Origin: Tenrec ecaudatus
Taxonomy: Eukaryota; Chordata; Mammalia; Afrosoricida; Tenrecidae
Direction: 5' to 3'
Assembly: GCF_050624435.1 (NCBI RefSeq)
Contig: NC_134538.1
Span: 122,370,937 to 122,434,936 of the forward strand
Length of the DNA: 64,000 bases
Shown: piece after piece, positions 12,303 through 23,620 of the stretch
How the letters are laid out: the number at the start of each line of letters is the position of its first letter
How positions within the stretch are numbered: the stretch's first letter is position 1
The notes under the pieces: generated by a model
Told to the model about the DNA's origin: nothing
Seen by the model: the letters and a program-made list of their open reading frames with translations, nothing else
Databases searched by the model: none
Program-made: the position numbers and the translations under genes

Positions 12303-12527
12303 GATAAAACTCACTGCCAGGGGGTCAATTCTGACTCACTGCAATCCTATAGGGCGGGGCGGGGTGGGGTGGGGTTGCCCCCATGAGTTTCTGAGGCTGC
12401 AACCATTTCAGGGAGTAGAAAGCCCCATCATTCTCCCTCCAAGTGGCTGGTGGCTTGGTTTCAAACTGCTCATCTTTCAGGCAGCAGCTAAGTGCATAAC
12501 CACTACACCACCAGGGCCCCTTGTCTG
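12303..12527 (-). repeat. AfroSINE
   Basis: Complete copy from ACTCACTGCCAGG tail to CCACCAGGGCCCC head complement; a GGGGTGGGGT tract is inserted near 12358. Confidence 0.85.
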
Positions 12528-12727
12528 CTTGTCTTTTAATGCAGAAGTGGGTTCCCCCTGCTTTCAATTAAAAGAGTTATATGTTGTTCCAAGTATAAAA
12601 CAGGAAGAAAGGCCAAACAGCCTCTGATGTAAGCACCAGCCTCCCCACCTCCACCTCACACCCTTCATGCAAAGGCTGTCTTAAGCTACTACAGTGTGTG
12701 CCAGACAACGGGGCCAAGCAAACAAGA

Positions 12728-13297
12728 TGTGGTAGTTACATCATCTGGTGTCAACTTGAGACTTGAGAGGATTAAGAGTGAAGGGGTAGAGTCTAGTCTG
12801 TCAATCGGGTCACAGCCAATGAGGCCTCTGTGTGGGCATGGCCTTCCCCTTAGGATTCTGGGAACTCCTGTATTTCCTCCTTGGAGCCAAGGACACTCTG
12901 CTCACTTCCTTGGGGACTCTCTACTGACAAGGCTTACTCCCTGACATTTCTGAGAAATCACATGAGGCTACATGAGGCAGTCAGTGTTTCTGAGCTGAAG
13001 GAACCCTATGAGGACCCCTGCCAGCTCTGAGATGCTTCCACTGCCACTGTATCTACAAGACTTTCACCCCACTGGCCTGTGATCTTCCTGCATTCAACAT
13101 CATGGCATGTGTTTCGTGAGTCTGAAAAGGACTTAATAGATTGGTATCAGACATATGGGCAAATACCGGACTTATGGACTTGATCTGGACTGGGCTGGGA
13201 TGTTTTCTCAATATTCAATTGCTCTTGTATATAAAACTCTCTCATACACATCTAAGCATCTATGAATTTGTTTCTCTAGTCAACCTGGACTAACACA
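12728..13297 (+). mobile_element. Solo LTR, MaLR-like family A
   Basis: It begins TGTGGTAGTTACATCATCTG and ends CTGGACTAACACA. It is the longest family A copy here (570 bp) and is clearly homologous to the three others. A convincing target duplication was not found. It lies in the last NAPEPLD intron. Confidence 0.7.
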
Positions 13298-13589
13298 GAG
13301 TAGAATCACGTTTACAAAAGGTCAGAAGTTTGGTTTGGGTCCTACTGGACATCCAAGTAGAGATACCAAATAGCCAGAGTTGACTATACAATATTCTGCA
13401 TTAAAGGGGAGAATTTGGACGTAAGGAGGTGGAGAGAATAGATAATATGTAAAGCCACAAAAACAAAGAAACCTGTAGAAGACTTGAAGTCTATAAACTG
13501 AGTGCTAAATTTAAGAAATTTCAAAATTATAAAGTTCAATGGTTAAAGGGAGTAAGTAAGGAATGGAGACTAAGAAGGGACCCAAACAA

Positions 13590-13740
13590 ACAAACAAACT
13601 GACTGCCATTGAGTCAATGCATAACCTCCTATCGGCCCCTGTGGGTTCCCGAGACCGTAACTCTTTACAGGAGCAGAACGCTCCATCTCTCTCCGGAGGA
13701 GCGAGGAGCGGCTGGTGCCTTTTTGGTGCTGGCATTGCAG
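13590..13740 (-). repeat. AfroSINE, head missing
   Basis: CTGACTGCCATTGAGTCAAT and CGAGACCGTAACTCTTTACA; the head part is degraded. Confidence 0.75.
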
Positions 13741-14289
13741 TTATAGCATCCCAACACAGCCACGAAGCCAGACAGCTAATGACAACGGGGGACCAGAAAA
13801 GCTTCCTAAGATGGACAGGTTCGTAATCGCTACTTGCTACACAGGGGTCTTTTTTTCCTTTAAGCTCACTTCCGGAAGCAAACTGACTCCTGGGTAAATT
13901 CGTCTTCACAGTACCTCTCACCCTCACTCCTCGGGATGACCACTTACTAATGGATTGATTGACAACAACAGTTTATTTTTGTCTGTTTCATGTGCTGAAA
14001 AAGGAGATCACTGATAAAATTTAATAGGTCAAGTCAAGAAAAATTGTAAAATTTCCCTTGAAAAATTATTTTACTTTAAAAGATTTCAAAATTATGAAAT
14101 TCTTCCCCCATTGGAAAATAAGGTGTTTCTCCGGTGCCGAATCTTGGCTAACAATACACATTTACATTAGGCTTCATACAATTTCCTTGCCAAGCTACAA
14201 CTTCAGCGTGAACCATTTGATGCTATGTGCATTTAGTACGGATTACAATGTTGACTGAGTTGGCAGGTGTAGACCCTGTATTTTTCCCC

Positions 14290-15204
14290 ACTATTTCTAA
14301 ACAGTTTTATTGTCACTTAATCCACATATCACACAATTCAATAGTTCAATCATATCAAGAAGAGTTGTGCAATCATTACCACGCTTTTTAAAATGAGTTG
14401 TGTAATCATCCGTTCTAGTGCTCCCTACCTCCTCCCACATACATTGTTTGCTCCCCTAACCCCTCACCCTTCCTGTATCCCAACCCCCTACCTCCCCTGT
14501 AAACCCCTGCATCAGTTATTGTCTCTATGCATCAATTCCTGTGCTTCACAAACTGGAAAGCCCAACAGAAACAATTAAAAACAAGAACAAAATAAAGTTG
14601 TAAGAATAAAATAATAATAATACAGAGATAAAAATATTTATAATTAGTAAGAAACAACCACCATGAATATTTAAAAGGCCAGGGAGGAACTTTTTGCCAG
14701 TAACAAATGCTGGCACCTCGAACACTTTCAGGTTGGGTCGGGGGGAGGTCAACTGACCAAGTATCGGGTTCAACCCAGTATAGTCCATGTCAGTGCTCTA
14801 TCTGAGAGCAAAGCTGTTTGAGATCCTTGCCTGTGGCTAGAAGGGAGCTGCCAGCGGCTTAATCTGACTAGACTCTGCAGATGGAGTTTGGGCTCCCACT
14901 GCCCTCCATAGCCTTCTAGAAATTGGGTGTTCATAATTTTAGCTCTGATGCTTTCCCTTTTGTCATATTTGAATTTTGTTATTGTCATCCTTGGATCACA
15001 CAGCTGGTGTATGCTTCTTCGGTGTACTTAGTTGACTTCTTGATTAGGTGGCTGTTGTTGAATACAAGCCTTTAACACCTGGAACACTATTCCAATTGCT
15101 GGCTGGGAAACATCTGCTTTCTTCACCACACTTTGCTGTAGGCACCCTATCTTCAGTGATCATTTCATGAAGGTGAGTATTGAGCAGGGCCATGTTATCA
15201 GAAT
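14290..15204 (-). mobile_element. Afrotherian LINE-1 3'UTR fragment
   Basis: On + it reads CAGTTTTATTGTCACTTAAT at the 3' end and CAGCTGGTGTATGCTTCTTC and CATCTGCTTTCTTCACCACA further in, blocks shared with 49188-50109. The Tigger element begins directly after it and may interrupt it. Confidence 0.7.
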
Positions 15205-15576
15205 TACCGTATATACTCGAATATAAGCTGACCCAAGTATAAGCTGAGGTACCTAATTATTACCTGGGAAACCAGAAAAACGGATTGACTCGAGTATAAG
15301 CCTAGGGTGGAAAATGCAGAAGCTATTGGTGAGTTTCAATAATCAAAACTAATGAAAATAAAATTACTAAAAATTGAGACATCAGTGGGGTAATGTATTT
15401 AAATATTTATTTTAGATTAAAAAAACATAAATAAAAGGACAACAAGTCATTTAACATTAGTAAACCAGCACAGTAAGTGGAAAATAGGTTCAACAAAAAC
15501 AATAAGGTGTCAACAATGATACCTTAAGAGTACTGTTCCCTGAGCTCAATCAGCAACCAAGCTAAAATGTAAAGAG

Positions 15577-16417
15577 TTAAAACCCTTCAAAACTGGATTC
15601 CTCATCATCATCATCCGTATCCCAATGCAGTTTCAGCTGGTGTGAGGTCATCATAGACGCTGTCCTCACTGAGATCGCCGTCATCACCATCACTGCTGTC
15701 ATTTTCATACAAAGCGCAGTCTTCACTGCCATCCACAGCATGACTAATACTACATTTCTGGAAGGCACGTCGCACCATGTCTTCTGGAATGTCTTCCCAT
15801 ACATCTCCAACCCACTTTGCTATTAACTCTATGTCAGGCTTCATGAGATTTCCTCCTTTTGTTAGTCGGGCTTGACCAGATGACATCCTTCGCACATGGT
15901 CTTTTTTATTCAAAGATACATCCAGAGGCTGCAGTACAGATGTAAGCCCACCTGGAGTAACGGCTAAAGTAACTTTACTAGATTTTGCCAATTTTTTTAT
16001 GTCATCCTATAGGTGGGCTCTGAACATATCCCAAACAAGTAATGATGGCTTTATCTTTAAGGCTGCTCCTGGTCATCAGTTCCAAATTTCTTCCAGCCAT
16101 TTTTTTGTTCCATTTCATCCATCCAGCCTTTTAACATGTGCACACACAGTAATTCTTGGTGGGAAATTTATCTTTTTAGAGAAGATCTTTCTTTTAAAAA
16201 TGACAGGACGCAGCTGAGTTCCATTAGCCAAACATGATAGAACAACTGTAAAGTGTTTTTTTTTTTCATTTCCTGTGGTTTTGAGAAAAATGTTTTTTTC
16301 TCCTAAACTTGCCACAGTTCTGTTGCTTGGAAGATCAAAAGTCATGGCAGTTCCATCCATAGTCCCAAAATCTGCCAGGTCATAATTAGAAAATCCTTGT
16401 TTTATAATAAATGACAT
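15577..16417 (-). pseudogene. Transposase DDD catalytic remnant
   Basis: Recognisable blocks are FGTMDGTAMTFDLPSNRTV (first Asp), KKHFTVVLSCLANGTQLRP, VWDMFRAH (second Asp, codon pair at 16028-16033) and GGLTSVLQPLDVSLNK (third Asp), then IAKWVGDVWEDIPEDMVRRA and an acidic end. A frameshift near 16120 and its return before 15991, an in-frame TAG after FRAHL and a late shift into DDDDEESSFEGF break the frame. All three catalytic Asp codons survive. Confidence 0.85.
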
Positions 16418-16423
16418 AATTTT

Positions 16424-16648
16424 TTATTCAAGGTCTTGTGGCAATATCTGGGAAATCTTTGTTCTTTGTCTCAAACATAGTAGGCCAAACCTATTCATGA
16501 AGCAGGTATACCATGCTGCTGACGCAAATTTTTCAATGCCTGGTGCTTTATATTTGTCATCCTTAGCCATTTGTAGAGCATGTATGTGGATTCCCATGCA
16601 TGTTACGCAGTAACCATTTTGACAACACTCCATAACCAATTTATGCAA
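16424..16648 (-). pseudogene. Transposase second HTH remnant
   Basis: The frame includes HIHALQMAKDDKYKAPGIEK and WYTCFMNRFGLLCLRQRTKI, corresponding to the CENP-B HTH half of pogo-class transposases. It ends at an in-frame TAA just before the catalytic part, which continues in the same frame at 16417. Confidence 0.75.
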
Positions 16649-16677
16649 TTCACTCTCTAGAGCCCCATAAAAAGACG

Positions 16678-16878
16678 TTAAACCACGGCGAGCTTTTTTA
16701 GCTTTGGAATCTGTTCCAAGTCAGCCTTCATTTTCCGCCTCTCCCTCACTTGCTTTTCGTCAACCCAGAATTCCCTACTTGCAATACTGTTATTGCTCTC
16801 TTCTGCTCTTGACACAACCTTCATTTTGAAACCAGCCTCATATAACCGGCGTTTTTGTTTTGGTTCAAGAGTATCCAT
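16678..16878 (-). pseudogene. Transposase N-terminal HTH remnant
   Basis: The frame starts MDTLEPKQKRRLYEAGFKMK and continues VVSRAEESNNSIASREFWVD and EKQVRERRKMKADLEQIPK, matching the psq/CENP-B-N-like DNA-binding head of Tigger-like transposases (family pattern: FKLEVV..A...GN..AARKFGVDEKQVREWRKQK). The frame then shifts relative to the next part. Confidence 0.8.
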
Positions 16879-17473
16879 TTCTAATAGGATAAAAAACCAA
16901 GACTTTGAAAAAGAACTTTCATGATAATGCGCCCCGGAGGGGGGGGGGGTTGTACGTGTGGGCAGGGGATGCAGGATGTGAATTAACACAGAGACCAGAG
17001 GGGAGAGATTGAGCGCAGCCACAGACACATCCTTACCAGTTCAGCTGCTGGCATAAGTGAATCACTACAGGTGCTTCTGCAAATTGGAGCCGTCCACATC
17101 ATAGGACGGCTCTGATTGGTTAGATGTGAGTAAACAAACATTCAAAGCCCTGCAGTCTCAGCAGGTCTTTGAATGAACAGTGGAGAAATGGCAATCACCG
17201 CGAGATAACAGGTACTCGTCCTGTTACCTGGGTGAGGGGATGTAGGGGGCAGCAAGATGTTACACCTCGCTGGGGTACCACTGACCCGTGTATAAGTCAA
17301 ACCCCAGTTTTTGGCTTATACACAAGTATATATGGTAACTGTTCTTGGCTAGATAAACCCTATATTCTTAATCTGCCCAGGTTTAGCAATCTTTCTGAGT
17401 TTATTCTTATGTCAATTCTTGGCTGTTTTAACCATCCAGAAGACAATCTGGATGTCGACAAAAAACGCTTGTG

Positions 17474-17936
17474 AGTGGAGTCTAGCCTGTAAATCAGGCC
17501 ACAGCCAATGAGGCCTCTGTGTGGGGATGGCCTTCTCCTGAGGATTCTGGGAACTCCTGTCTTCCTCCCTGGAGGTGGGACACACATTCCTTATGAGACA
17601 TTCCTATGGACAAGTCAAATGGAGCTATGCTGATGGAGCCAGGAACCCTGGAGCTGGAGGAGCCCCATGGAGATGCTTACAACACCACTGGATCCACAAG
17701 ACTTTCCACCCACTGGCCTGTGATCTTCCTGCATTCTAGATCACTGCATGTGTTGCATGAGTCTGAAGAGGAATTTGCAGACTGGTATCATACATATGGA
17801 CTAATATCGGACTTAAGGACTTATGGACTGGGCTGGGATGTTTTCTTAGTATACAATTACTCTTTCTACAAAGCTCTTTCTTATACATATATGAGTGTCT
17901 CTGAATTTGTTTCTCTAGTCAACCCAGACTAACACA
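17474..17936 (+). mobile_element. LTR fragment, MaLR-like family A
   Basis: It shares CACAGCCAATGAGGCCTCTG and the terminal CCAGACTAACACA with the 12728 copy but lacks the first 60-odd bases. It lies about 140 bp beyond the Tigger element. Solo, 5'-incomplete fossil. Confidence 0.7.
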
Positions 17937-17974
17937 AGGACTAAGCCATCCCAGAGTCTAAGTACTTCCATCCA

Positions 17975-18120
17975 AACCTAAAGCCAAGTCCACACTGCCA
18001 TGGAGTTGACTCTGACTCATAGAAAATCTCAGGGCAGTGTAGAATGGCCTGTTTGGTTTCGGAGACTAAATCTTTAAGGGAGCAGATAGGTTGCCCTTTC
18101 ATCTTCTGGAAATGTCTTCC
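17975..18120 (-). repeat. AfroSINE, truncated
   Basis: CTGCCATGGAGTTGACTCTG tail and a degraded head. Confidence 0.65.
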
Positions 18121-18598
18121 TCTGCCGCCTGTCACAGTCAAATTCAAATGGCGCCTCTTCCACAAAGGGCCCCGCGTTCCCCCAGTCAGTTAGGGACAGT
18201 GTTCTGAAACCACTTGGCTTGTCCCTCTCAACACCCAAAATTAGCAGTGTATGCTCAAATTCTGTATCTTAGACAAGAATGCAAGCCTCCTTGCAGAAAA
18301 TACATGAATGGTTCATTTCTCTATTCCCGCACAGAATCTACACCAGATTTTTAGTTACATAAAAGCATACTTTAATGGCTATAGAAATCAGCCCAAAGAA
18401 CAGCATGCAAGCAATGATTGGATTTTTTTCTTCATTGTGTCTAAATATTATTTTACTAATGAATACAATTCATCATCTTAATTTATGAATTCTGAGCTGC
18501 AGTCTGGTCTTTGAAAACACGGGTTGGGTTCTGTGATGCCTGAACCCTGTGCTAGCTCAAGCGAGGAACACCCACAGCTCCCTGGCCCACAAACTCAC

Positions 18599-18713
18599 CT
18601 CGTTTGCTAAGGCGAACGTTCCCCAGTGAATGGCCACTGATTTCTTTGCTTGAACATCAATGTGAATCCTTACAGCTTCCTCTGGGTCTACATGTTGGTA
18701 TTTCATAAACCAC
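18599..18713 (-). CDS. NAPEPLD: NAPEPLD third coding exon (Zn-ligand His)
   Basis: The 115-nt exon has a CTCCAG acceptor and GTGAGT donor. The first base completes an Arg codon begun in the previous exon, then 38 codons read [20 protein letters not shown] followed by [18 protein letters not shown]. The His of AIHWGT corresponds to human His343, a ligand of the second zinc. Length and splice phase agree with the human gene as remembered. Exon base composition is ordinary, unlike the GC-rich exon upstream at 22267. Confidence 0.96.
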
Positions 18714-18924
18714 CTGGAGAAACAATAATCCATTAATTATAAATGGCCTGTGAGATACATACTCTCAATTCGAAGGACTGTTTCACCTAGCTGCTCTTGA
18801 CATTTCTATGAAGGAGTAAATCCTACCTGGTAAGAAAAGACGCCATCCCCAGGAGCCCACCTTTCTGTTGGGAAAACATAAAACAAGCCAAAATCTCTCT
18901 TGACAAATGGCTGTCACTAAAGAC

Positions 18925-19099
18925 ACAAACAAACTCACTGTCGTTGAATCACCTCCAACTCACAGCAACGTGACAGGACAGAGTCAAGCTGCCCCATGGG
19001 GTCCCAGAAGCGGATTGCCCCAAAGAGCGCCTGGTAGGTGTGCCAACCATCCGGTTAGGGCGGCTGAGTGCTTTTAACCCCTGTGCCGCCGGGGCTCCT
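18925..19099 (-). repeat. AfroSINE next to NAPEPLD exon 3
   Basis: ACTCACTGTCGTTGAATCAC to GCCGCCGGGGCTCCT; lies 212 bp upstream of the exon acceptor. Confidence 0.8.
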
Positions 19100-19484
19100 A
19101 AGAGTTAAATTATGTACTGTGAGCTTGTTTCATGTGTAGTTTTATTCTACTAATGACTTCTGACGACAGGTGCTCCCAGTGTTTTTGAAAGTACACGGTT
19201 TGCAATCCTCAGCATAATTAAGGTAAAGAACTGGAAGCCAGAACTCAAACAGCAAAAGAACCTGAATAACCTGCTGAGACCAACTTTTGTAATGGGCTAA
19301 AAGCAAAAAGCAAACAAAAATTAAGGTATGATATTCAAGGCCTGGGAGCAAAAAAAATTCAGTGGCTATTGAAGGAATGTTATTTAAAGATCATGAAGCT
19401 AAATGATGAGTTGTTTTGTTTGGCAGGAACAGAAAGTCCAAGGGGGAACAATGAGTAATGAGATCAACAGATATTTCAGAGATG

Positions 19485-19587
19485 TTGAAAAAAACCACAA
19501 ACTCCCGTGGAGTGGCTGGTGGGTTGGAACCACCTGCCTCGTGGTTAGCAGCACAATGCCTAACCACAGTGCCACCAGGACTCCTGA
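19485..19587 (-). repeat. AfroSINE head only
   Basis: GTGGCTGGTGGGTTGGAACC to CAGTGCCACCAGGACTCCT. Confidence 0.75.
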
Positions 19588-19604
19588 AAGGCTGCCTGGA
19601 AAAC

Positions 19605-19715
19605 CTCTGGACTTCAGTTTCCTTATCTGTGGAACAGGAATTATATTCACCTCCTAAATTCATCGGATTCAACAAGACCAACGAAATTATCAGGTATGGT
19701 ACCTATTTCATAGAA
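19605..19715 (-). repeat. MIR SINE
   Basis: TCAGTTTCCTTATCTGTGGA is the antisense MIR core. Confidence 0.65.
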
Positions 19716-20449
19716 AACTCCCAAAAGAATAAAAATGATTTGTGTCCCAACCCTTACTTTCAGGAGAATTATCATTTCTGATACAAAGGGAAAATGTACT
19801 GTCTAGAAGCAAATGCTTTGCTTCCCAAGCCATCGGTTTCCGGGAGGAAAAGAACCCATCTTTACATTATTTCTAGCCCCTGGCTGCCACTGCTGACTAA
19901 TGCTAGTTAAGACTAATGGATATGTATTAAGCCTGGTGCTTCTGGACTTTACTGAACACATCATGGGAGGTTCATCCATCTGCAGCAATCAAGGACTTCT
20001 TACTCACTGTTAGGAGGAACTGGCCCTACGGGAACCCAAACACAAAGCTGCTATGTTCGCCCCAACAATTAGATCTGTTGAGAAGTTTTGTTTGGCCCCA
20101 TCTCCTCATGCTGTGAATTCAAGGCAAGATGAAACTGTTTGTTGTTGAAAACAGCACACCAAAGAGACAGTCCTGTGTGGGTACCTTCATGTCTATCTGA
20201 ATTAAATTGAAAAGAATTGCTCCGATATAGAAATGAAAATAAAAACTTAAAATCACAACTGACTTGGAGAGACACCCTTAATGGCAGGCAAGACGTGGAT
20301 TCAACGTTCCAAACTTATCAGGGAACGTTGGTTTGGGTCTGATCACGTTACATTTATATAGTGCTTTGGAGTTCTCTTGAGTGAGTAATCTTATTTTCTA
20401 AAACAACAGCACTGACCAGAGCAATGGATTATATAGTAGAGGTTCCCAA

Positions 20450-20651
20450 AAAAAACCTTCAAACTCACTGCCATAAAGTCGATTGCGACTCAGAGTGACC
20501 CTATAGGAAAGAGTAGAATGGCCCCTGTGAACTTCCAAGGCTGTAATATTTACAGGAGCAGAAAGCCTCAAATTCCTCCCTCAGGACACCTAGTGTGTTT
20601 AAACTGTTGACCCGTGGTCAGCAGCCCAATACACTATCCCGCTGAGCTCCT
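20450..20651 (-). repeat. AfroSINE
   Basis: Near full-length: AAACTCACTGCCATAAAGTC to CCGCTGAGCTCCT. Confidence 0.8.
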
Positions 20652-20884
20652 ACAGCAGAGGCATTCTCCTCCTGCAAATAATGCCCTCCACAGGGAGAGC
20701 AGGAAGAGGGAATTACAGGAGCAAATTTGTTCTGACTTTGCTGCACTAGTTTTATACCAATTATTTTATTTAAGTCACATTCTATAAAATGTTATACCGG
20801 AAAATTTTATTTTCTAATCACAAATGAGAGATATTTTAACATACATTAAGAACATATGTGAAATTGATTTGTAATAGTTTCTAA

Positions 20885-20885
<1 letters not shown>

Positions 20886-20935
<50 letters not shown>

Positions 20936-20946
20936 TACACACACAG
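20886..20946. repeat. (TA)n(CA)n microsatellite
   Basis: About 19 TA units run into CA units; intronic and likely polymorphic. Confidence 0.95.
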
Positions 20947-21316
20947 GTTGAATGATATTTCAGGTTTAGTTAGAATTTTAATTATTTAAAAGTACTAATA
21001 CAAGCAATAATATTGGCGTATAATAATTTTAATAATTATTAGATCAAGGAAATGTTATATAATTTGAAATTATTAAGAAAATTTTGATTCACTGAAATTG
21101 ATTCATATATATGTGTGTGTATATATATCTATATATTTATATCACCCAAAATAAAGAAACTAGAAATAAACATTAATCAAGGTAGAGAAGAAATCATTTG
21201 GGTGGGCTTAAAGAGTCAGCATCTAAGTGAGTACAACATCATTAGATGAAAGATCAGTTTTTTTCAATTCATCTAAGTATGAGAAACATGTGTCCTTCAT
21301 TCTATTTGTCTTTAAA

Positions 21317-21488
21317 AAGCCAAGTTGCCATAGAGTTGATTCTGACTTGGGTGTCAGAGCAACGCCGTGCTCCACAGGGTTTGCAAAAGGGGCTGGGGAA
21401 GATCACCAGGCATTTCTTCCGAGGCAGATTTTGTCAGCCTTCTGTTAGCAGCCAGGCCCATTAACCCTGGCACCATCCAGGGGTTGCC
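21317..21488 (-). repeat. AfroSINE
   Basis: AAGTTGCCATAGAGTTGATT to GGCACCATCCAGGGG. Confidence 0.7.
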
Positions 21489-21766
21489 TAAACAAAAGCA
21501 TTTACATGTATCTCTGCCTGCATATTAGACTAATATATGTTTTTTTTAATTTAGCCCGTACTTTGTTACTACCCGTGTTTATTTCCTCTCTACCTGGATA
21601 TGTACATTGGAATTGACTGAAATCTAGCTGAATGCTTTGAAATTTCTTCTCTCTTCTCTAAGTGAGGGAGGCACGTTAAGGAAAATACAGAATGCTGCAT
21701 GGAGCTCCTAGGCCCCAAGCGTGAGTGGCCTTTAGTTGCTCTGAAGACATGTGATGAGCACATATC

Positions 21767-21840
21767 GTATATACTCGAGAAGAAGCCAACCTATCAGCCG
21801 AGGCACCTCATTTTACCACAAAAAAAACATTAAAAATGTG
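21767..21840 (+). mobile_element. Tigger-type terminal fragment
   Basis: TCGTATATACTCGAG followed by AGCCGAGGCACCTCATTTTA resembles the left end of the transposon at 15207. No matching right end is seen within several hundred bases, so this is a truncated copy or half of a deletion derivative. Confidence 0.65.
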
Positions 21841-22266
21841 CTTCTCCAGTGAGTAGGGATAGGGCTGTTCGGAGTCGCCAGCCACTGAGACCATGGGGAA
21901 GTCCTGGCAGATCCGTAGCTGCAGGACAGGGGAGTGTGCGCAGGCCAGCTCTCGGGAGAAAGCATCCTAGCAGCAGTGTGTGAACTTTTCACTACTCAGA
22001 GTACTTCTTTAAGCCCTGGCCCTTTTTTCTTGGTGGAATCATGTGATGTTAAGCAACCATTTAACTGATATGACCCATGAAATTAGTTTTAATTTTTTAT
22101 CATGGAAATTGATTCACCAACCTCCAGTCAAGGGGTAGCAAGGTTCGCCATTAGCATCGTCAATCCTGGGGGACACGGCGCCCTAATTCCCTCCCTCACC
22201 TTTACTCAATTCAATGACACAACACGAGTTCGTTTCTCCAAAGTCGGCTTTGGGAAATGCACGTAC

Positions 22267-22913
22267 CTCGGTGCGTACGCTCCAATGGGAAGCGCAGCCA
22301 GGTCGAAAGGCCCAAACCGTTTGCCGATCTCTTCAAAAGCGGGGCAGTAGCCAGTGTCTCCTGCGAAGAAGAATCGATTCCACGGGCCCAAGACAGACCA
22401 GCTGCCCCACAGAACCTTATTGTCGTCCATCAGGGTCCTCTTACACCAGTGCTGGGAGGGTGTGAAGACAAAGGTGACGTTGTCGTGCCTGGGGACACAG
22501 TTCTCCTCCCACCAGTCCAACTCGATCACATCTTCACAGCCACACTTTTGCATCCAGTCCAGAAGCCCCAGCGGCACGAACCAGCGCAGCTCGCTCCCGA
22601 AGCGCTCGTTCAGCGCGATGACGGAGCTGTGGTCCAGGTGGTCATAGTGGGTGTGACTGATGAGCACGGCGTCTATCGGGGGCAGGTCCCTTACGGTGCA
22701 CGGAGGGTGGCGGAAGCGCTTGGGGCCCAGGCACTGCACGGGCGACGCCCGGGGGCTGAAGATGGGGTCCGTGAGAAATACCAGCTCGTCCATTTCCACC
22801 ATCACGTTGGCGTGTCCCAGCCAGGTGACCCGTAAGCCAGCCCCGCCCACTCCCGCTTCCCCAGGGTCGTCGATAAAATACGGCTGAAGGACGGGCAGTT
22901 CTTTATCAAGTTC
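22267..22913 (-). CDS. NAPEPLD: NAPEPLD main catalytic exon (metallo-beta-lactamase core)
   Basis: The 647-nt exon lies between a CGCAG acceptor and a GTACGT donor and starts [13 protein letters not shown]. It holds the catalytic core: [10 protein letters not shown] with the HxHxDH zinc motif, PSQHWCKRT with the His equivalent to human H253, and [10 protein letters not shown] with the bridging Asp equivalent to D284. [19 protein letters not shown] leads to the split Arg codon shared with the next exon. All expected metal ligands in this exon are present, so the enzyme should be active. Third codon positions are strikingly GC-rich compared with the other three exons, which produces long meaningless antisense frames here. 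Confidence 0.97.
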
Positions 22914-23583
22914 CTGCGTAGGAAGAGACAGAAAACAGCAGTTTGGGGGTGCGGTGGGTGAAGGTACCAGTTCATCAGAGAACAGATTTTGACCTGATTT
23001 CTAGAGAGGGGGGCTATTTTAGGGGTACTGGGTCACTCCATAAGCTTGCTATTTTTGCTTTCATCTGGAAAATGCATCGATAGCGCGCTTTCTGAAGTGG
23101 ACTTGATAAGCATCACATGACATTCTGACCCCAAGTGCAGTGAGCAAAGGGAAATTTAGGTGGAGAAAGGTAGAGACCTTTTCAGAGGTTCTTTGGGCGT
23201 TGGTGTTTCCAAGGGCAGTATCAGAAAGCCCCAGAGGCAGGCATTTCTCTACGCCCATTTCACTCGGCTGCTGCTGGATTTGCGGGTCAAAAGCGCCTCT
23301 AAAGCTGGAAAGCAAGCTGATGCCAGTGCCAGCGTCGCCAGAGCTCCACTCGCAGCTGAGTGCACGCAACGTACAGCTCAGCACCCGGGCAAACATAGCC
23401 ACGGCCCGGCTCCTGGTCCCACACCCTCCACTGCCCCACTCACTGGTCAGAATGACAGCAAAGGGCCGGGCGCAGGTGAGCTGATCCCGTCTGGGGCGTG
23501 GGAACAGGTGCAAAACAATAACTACAACAAAATATGGGCAATCCTCTTCCTCTGATTCTTTTCTATTTTATCCTTAGATCAAG

Positions 23584-23584
<1 letters not shown>

Positions 23585-23619
<35 letters not shown>
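23585..23619. repeat. (CA)n microsatellite
   Basis: About 17 CA units. Confidence 0.95.

Positions 23620-23620
<1 letters not shown>

Larger units (their letters stand above)
15207..17335 (-). mobile_element. Tigger/pogo-type DNA transposon, near full length
   Basis: The element is bounded by TA at 15205-15206 and 17336-17337, the target duplication of the Tc1/mariner superfamily. Its inverted ends start CCGTATATACTCG and CCATATATACTTG and share TATAAGC motifs internally. The - strand encodes a decayed transposase of about 480 codons: an N-terminal HTH region (16878-16678), a CENP-B-like HTH part (16648-16424) and a DDD catalytic part (16417-15580) with an acidic tail. At least two in-frame stops and several frameshifts are visible, so it cannot make protein. 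It appears to sit in an older LINE-1 3' end (14290-15204). Confidence 0.9.

Noticed and set aside
12728-12732. Target duplication for the LTR at 12728-13297
   Set aside because: The flanks CAAGA and GAGTA do not match, so none is claimed.
22257-22835. 192-codon + strand frame antisense to NAPEPLD
   Set aside because: It is a mirror of the GC-rich catalytic exon; no domain, no splice or start context of its own.
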